A program made the translations under genes and the position numbers. Shown here one piece after another: positions 63,037 to 64,000 of a stretch of DNA of 64,000 nucleotides. The notes under the pieces were generated by a model that searched no databases, had not been told where the DNA came from, and was given only the letters and a program-made list of their open reading frames with translations. This DNA is from Dendrophyllia cribrosa. Lineage: Eukaryota > Cnidaria > Anthozoa > Scleractinia > Dendrophylliidae. The DNA lies in NCBI GenBank assembly GCA_024195265.1, contig JAJLRJ010000006.1, positions 18,412,641 through 18,476,640 of the forward strand, written 5' to 3'. Each line of letters begins with the position of its first letter. The first letter of the stretch is position 1.

Positions 63037-64000
63037 AGATAGATAGATAATCTTTATTTAAACACGGTAAAAATTCGTCAGCTAAAAATCATTATAATAC
63101 TAACACAAAGCAATAAACTAATATTAAAAAATATCTATATATGAAGAATTTAATAAATAATAAAAAGCTGCTTTCCACGAATGCCGTGCCTTATAGTTCC
63201 TCTTTGAGAAGTCGTTTAAATTGCCCAAGGGACTCAGCTTTCCTTACATTATGAGAAAGGCTGTTCCAGAGCATGGCGCCACTATAACTGAAACTATTTT
63301 TATAATAGTTTGTGCGCGGCAATGGAACATTAAGTTTATCCTCAGAGTCCCTTAGGTTGTAACTAATTTCTCGCTTCTCAAATTTAGAACTTAGATAGTT
63401 TGGAGCCAACCCGTGTAGAGACCTATAAACCATCGTAGCTCTTTGAATTTGTTGCTGGCAAGCAAGATTTTTCCATCCTAGGAGTTCTAATAGATTACCA
63501 GCATCTACGTCATAGTCTGAATAGGTCAAAACACGGGCTGCTCTGTTTTGTAGCTTTTGTAGTTTATTCTGCAGAGTTATCCCACAGTTTCCCCAAACAA
63601 TGTTGCAGTAGTCGAAGTGTGGCTGTATCAATGCTTGATAAATTAAGTATAAGGTCGCTTGAGGAACGAGGTGCCTAATTCGTTTCATGGCCCCAATACC
63701 AGAAGCGACTTTCTTTGTGACTTTCTCGATGTGGTCACTCCAGCCAAGTTTGTCATCAATGGTCACCCCAAGTGATTTTGTGGTAGTGACCCGGTTAACT
63801 TGAAGATCTTTAATTGCAAGTGCTGGGGAATCCGTGAGAGTACTTAGCCTCTGTCTAGATCCGATAAGCATAAATTCAGTTTTAGTCATATTTAGAGTGA
63901 GTTTGTTTGCTTTCAGCCAATTGTAAACGTTTTCTAAATCTTGGTTTAGATATAATTGAATGTCGTCTGCATTATTACTACATTATTGAATATAAATAAG
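63037..64000 (-). mobile_element. 3' part of a CR1/L2/jockey-like LINE
   Basis: RT C-terminal coding region on the minus strand, followed by a short AT-rich 3' UTR and a (gata)n tail at 63037-63050. Upstream part is outside the window or lost. Confidence 0.85.
63191..63981 (-). pseudogene. Reverse transcriptase C-terminal fragment (non-LTR)
   Basis: Minus-strand frame from about 63981 to the stop at 63191-63193. Starts with NADDIQLYL, the RT active-site block with Asn where Tyr/Phe is expected (YADD). Then LKANKLTLNMTKTEFMLIGS, GVTIDDKLGWSDHI and KLQNRAARVLT, all typical of jockey/CR1-type RT C-terminal regions. An in-frame stop occurs just upstream (about 63985), so the element is defective here. 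Confidence 0.85.

Overview
The window reads as animal genomic DNA, most likely from a cnidarian (probably an anthozoan). The evidence is intron-split animal genes, a dense load of MITEs and foldback elements, Penelope-like, LINE, hAT-like and Tigger-like debris, and a long virus-like Polinton at the left edge. Nothing looks bacterial. No rRNA, CRISPR array or complete tRNA was seen. The species cannot be fixed by eye. || Region 1 (1 to about 14880) is the right-hand part of an endogenous Polinton/Maverick of the adintovirus type, with every gene on the + strand: retroviral-type integrase with a chromodomain (cut by the window edge), two tandem penton-like minor capsid genes, a pVI-like basic protein, two adenovirus-core-like basic peptides, the major capsid protein, an adenain-like cysteine protease, a packaging ATPase, several small or unknown genes, and a protein-primed type PolB. 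The capsid, protease and packaging genes are open. The first penton-like gene has one in-frame stop, a coiled-coil gene is frameshifted, and PolB has lost its motif C region and then gained a 341-bp tandem duplication. Five small or basic proteins and the PolB N-terminus carry Q-x-G-G or Q-x-G-x-G motifs (one also has M-x-G-G) resembling adenain cleavage sites. The right end holds a roughly 183-bp array rich in CRE, CCAAT and E-box motifs. || Region 2 (about 14900 to 18111) is copy A of an SDR9C-type short-chain dehydrogenase gene (minus strand, exons 1 to 3). Its last exon is missing exactly where the Polinton begins. Copy B (44847 to 54572) has all four exons (328 codons). The two copies form a segmental duplication in which each serves as an empty-site control for insertions in the other. 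|| Region 3 (18112 to 44846) is almost entirely nested repeats: a TTAA-flanked foldback element, a Harbinger-like MITE, a Penelope hammerhead-ribozyme relic, a 7.4-kb palindrome whose arms are equal in length once a foldback element (left arm) and a hAT-like element (right arm) are subtracted, Penelope RT remnants, a tandemly duplicated exon-like unit, and several copies of a GC-homopolymer-ended repeat family with 8-bp target duplications. || Region 4 (44847 to 64000) holds SDR copy B, whose introns are loaded with transposons (one carrying a broken RecQ-like helicase fragment), more members of the same repeat families, a Tigger-like MITE, a second hammerhead-like motif, and the 3' part of a CR1/L2/jockey-like LINE at the right edge.
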